From positions 248,001 to 312,000 of the forward strand of contig NZ_RKRE01000003.1 of the NCBI RefSeq assembly GCF_003815015.1: 64,000 nucleotides of DNA, given 5' to 3'. Position 1 is the first letter of the stretch, and every line of letters begins with the position of its first letter. Both the position numbers and the translations under genes were made by a program. This document shows positions 63,173-64,000 of the stretch, piece by piece. This stretch comes from Thermodesulfitimonas autotrophica. Lineage in GTDB: Bacteria > Bacillota > Desulfotomaculia > Desulfotomaculales > Ammonificaceae. The notes below the pieces were generated by a model. That model was not told the DNA's origin, made no database searches, and worked only from the letters and a program-made list of their open reading frames with translations.

Positions 63173-64000
63173 ATGGTCACCCTGACGGCGACACTGGTTT
63201 TTTTGGCGGTCCTCGCGCTGGGGCTGACGGTTTACCAGGCTTTTCGGGCTGGGGAAGAAGCGGTGGTAACCCGGGCAACCGCTTTGTTGGGCGGCGAGGG
63301 GCCGGCGACCTTAAGGGAACAGGAGTTGCGCCAGCCGCTTTACTACCGGGTAGTGAAACCCTTGCTCAGACGCCTCGGGGCAGCCGGGAAGCAGTATATC
63401 CCGGCGGGCAGGACGGCAAACATCGAGAAATTGCTCTTGATTGCCGGAAGGCCCGGGGGGTTAACGGCGGCCGAGTTTATGGTGTTGAAGTACCTGATGG
63501 CCATTCTATCCGGAGCGGTGGGGCTGCTTTTGGGGCGGCTGAGCGGTTTGCCGGCGGCCCAAAGCTTTCTTTTTGTAACGCTACTCCTCGTTTTCGGCTT
63601 TTTACTACCCGACTTTTTCCTTAGACAGAAGGTCCGGCAGCGCCAGGAGGCGGTCCGGGATGCCCTTCCGGATGTGCTTGACTTATTAACGGTGAGCATC
63701 GAAGCGGGGCTTGGCTTTGACGGCGCCATCCTCAAGGTGGTGGAAAAAATGAAGGGCGTGCTGCCAGCGGAGTTTCGCCAGATGCTTCAGGAAATAAAGG
63801 TGGGGAAGCCGCGACGGGATGCCCTACGGGATATGGCTTTACGACTCGATGTCGAAGAGCTTTCCTCTTTTATCGGGGCCATCCTTATGGCCGAGCAGAT
63901 GGGCGTGCAGCTTGCGAACGTGATGCGCCTGCAGGCGCAGGAGATCAGACTCAAACGGCGGCAGCGGGCGGATGAACAGGCGATGAAGGCGCCGGTAAAG
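63173..64000 (+). CDS. tadC: TadC pilus assembly membrane protein (partial, runs off right edge)
   Basis: 276 codons are present without a stop. N-terminal helix (about 5-22), then two helices (about 105-150), then the T2SSF core with LPDVLDLLTVSIEAGLGFDGAI and LRDMALRLDVEELSSFIGAI. The second T2SSF protein of the Tad platform. ATG with AGGGGGT upstream, 11 bp after tadB. The C-terminal helices are beyond the window. Confidence 0.92.
   Translation, partial: MVTLTATLVFLAVLALGLTVYQAFRAGEEAVVTRATALLGGEGPATLREQELRQPLYYRVVKPLLRRLGAAGKQYIPAGRTANIEKLLLIAGRPGGLTAAEFMVLKYLMAILSGAVGLLLGRLSGLPAAQSFLFVTLLLVFGFLLPDFFLRQKVRQRQEAVRDALPDVLDLLTVSIEAGLGFDGAILKVVEKMKGVLPAEFRQMLQEIKVGKPRRDALRDMALRLDVEELSSFIGAILMAEQMGVQLANVMRLQAQEIRLKRRQRADEQAMKAPVK

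Overview
The window is a high-GC, gene-dense bacterial chromosome segment that looks like a Gram-positive anaerobe of the Clostridia, probably a thermophile near Moorella or Ammonifex. The organism assignment is inference. It rests on T-box, SAM and cobalamin leader RNAs, strong Shine-Dalgarno sites with many GTG/TTG starts, a one-piece archaeal-type fructose-bisphosphate aldolase/phosphatase, the DUF39/NIL-ferredoxin/UPF0280 homocysteine genes of anaerobes, DegS/DegU and LytS/LytTR signalling, and SdpR/SdpI and YknWXYZ-like genes. No rRNA, CRISPR array, prophage or intact transposon was seen.

Left part (1-25.6 kb). A methionine gamma-lyase family enzyme faces three minus-strand genes (sugar-epimerase-like protein, thioredoxin reductase, nitrilase-like amidase). 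A DUF2148 ferredoxin-like gene, cobT behind a cobalamin riboswitch, and the fructose-bisphosphate enzyme follow. After tRNA-Val(CAC) a plus-strand run of nine genes covers a LytS/LytTR pair, acpS, the NAD(P)HX repair enzyme, alr, rtcB, a CCA-adding enzyme and a LysM-NlpC/P60 hydrolase. Then come a kinase / receiver / receiver-HD-GYP cassette, a decayed DUF4405 gene, a histone-deacetylase-like gene, a T-box-controlled DAHP synthase, a ferredoxin, tRNA-Arg(CCG), a DUF1848 protein and a flavin reductase.

Accessory region (25.6-37.7 kb). The first part is a patchwork: small unknown membrane proteins, a 213-bp duplicated block, a fragment like an RND efflux pump, a hicAB toxin-antitoxin pair, a frameshifted GAF-LuxR regulator with a truncated second copy 3.1 kb away, a decayed propeller-type gene beside an intact one, and a stray copy of another gene's 3' end. 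It is followed by a coherent cluster of small membrane protein, sdpR, sdpI, and yknW-, yknX-, yknY- and yknZ-like genes. This joins the two protection systems known against the SDP cannibalism toxin of Bacillus subtilis, with no toxin gene in view.

Right part (37.9-64 kb). tgt, yajC, an HD hydrolase, secD and secF form a tRNA-modification and secretion block, followed by an ACT protein, a PFL/UPF0210 protein and tRNA-Leu(GAG). A second signalling cassette has a triple-PAS kinase, a receiver-HDOD protein and a receiver fused to an HD-GYP-like domain that lacks its metal-binding HD. On the minus strand a SAM-I riboswitch heads the three-gene reductive homocysteine module. Then come a CGGC-domain protein, a glycosyltransferase, a DegS/DegU pair, and a Tad/Flp pilus locus (two tandem Flp pilins, prepilin peptidase, TadE, TadG, CpaB, receiver-CpaE, CpaF, TadB, TadC) that runs off the right edge.
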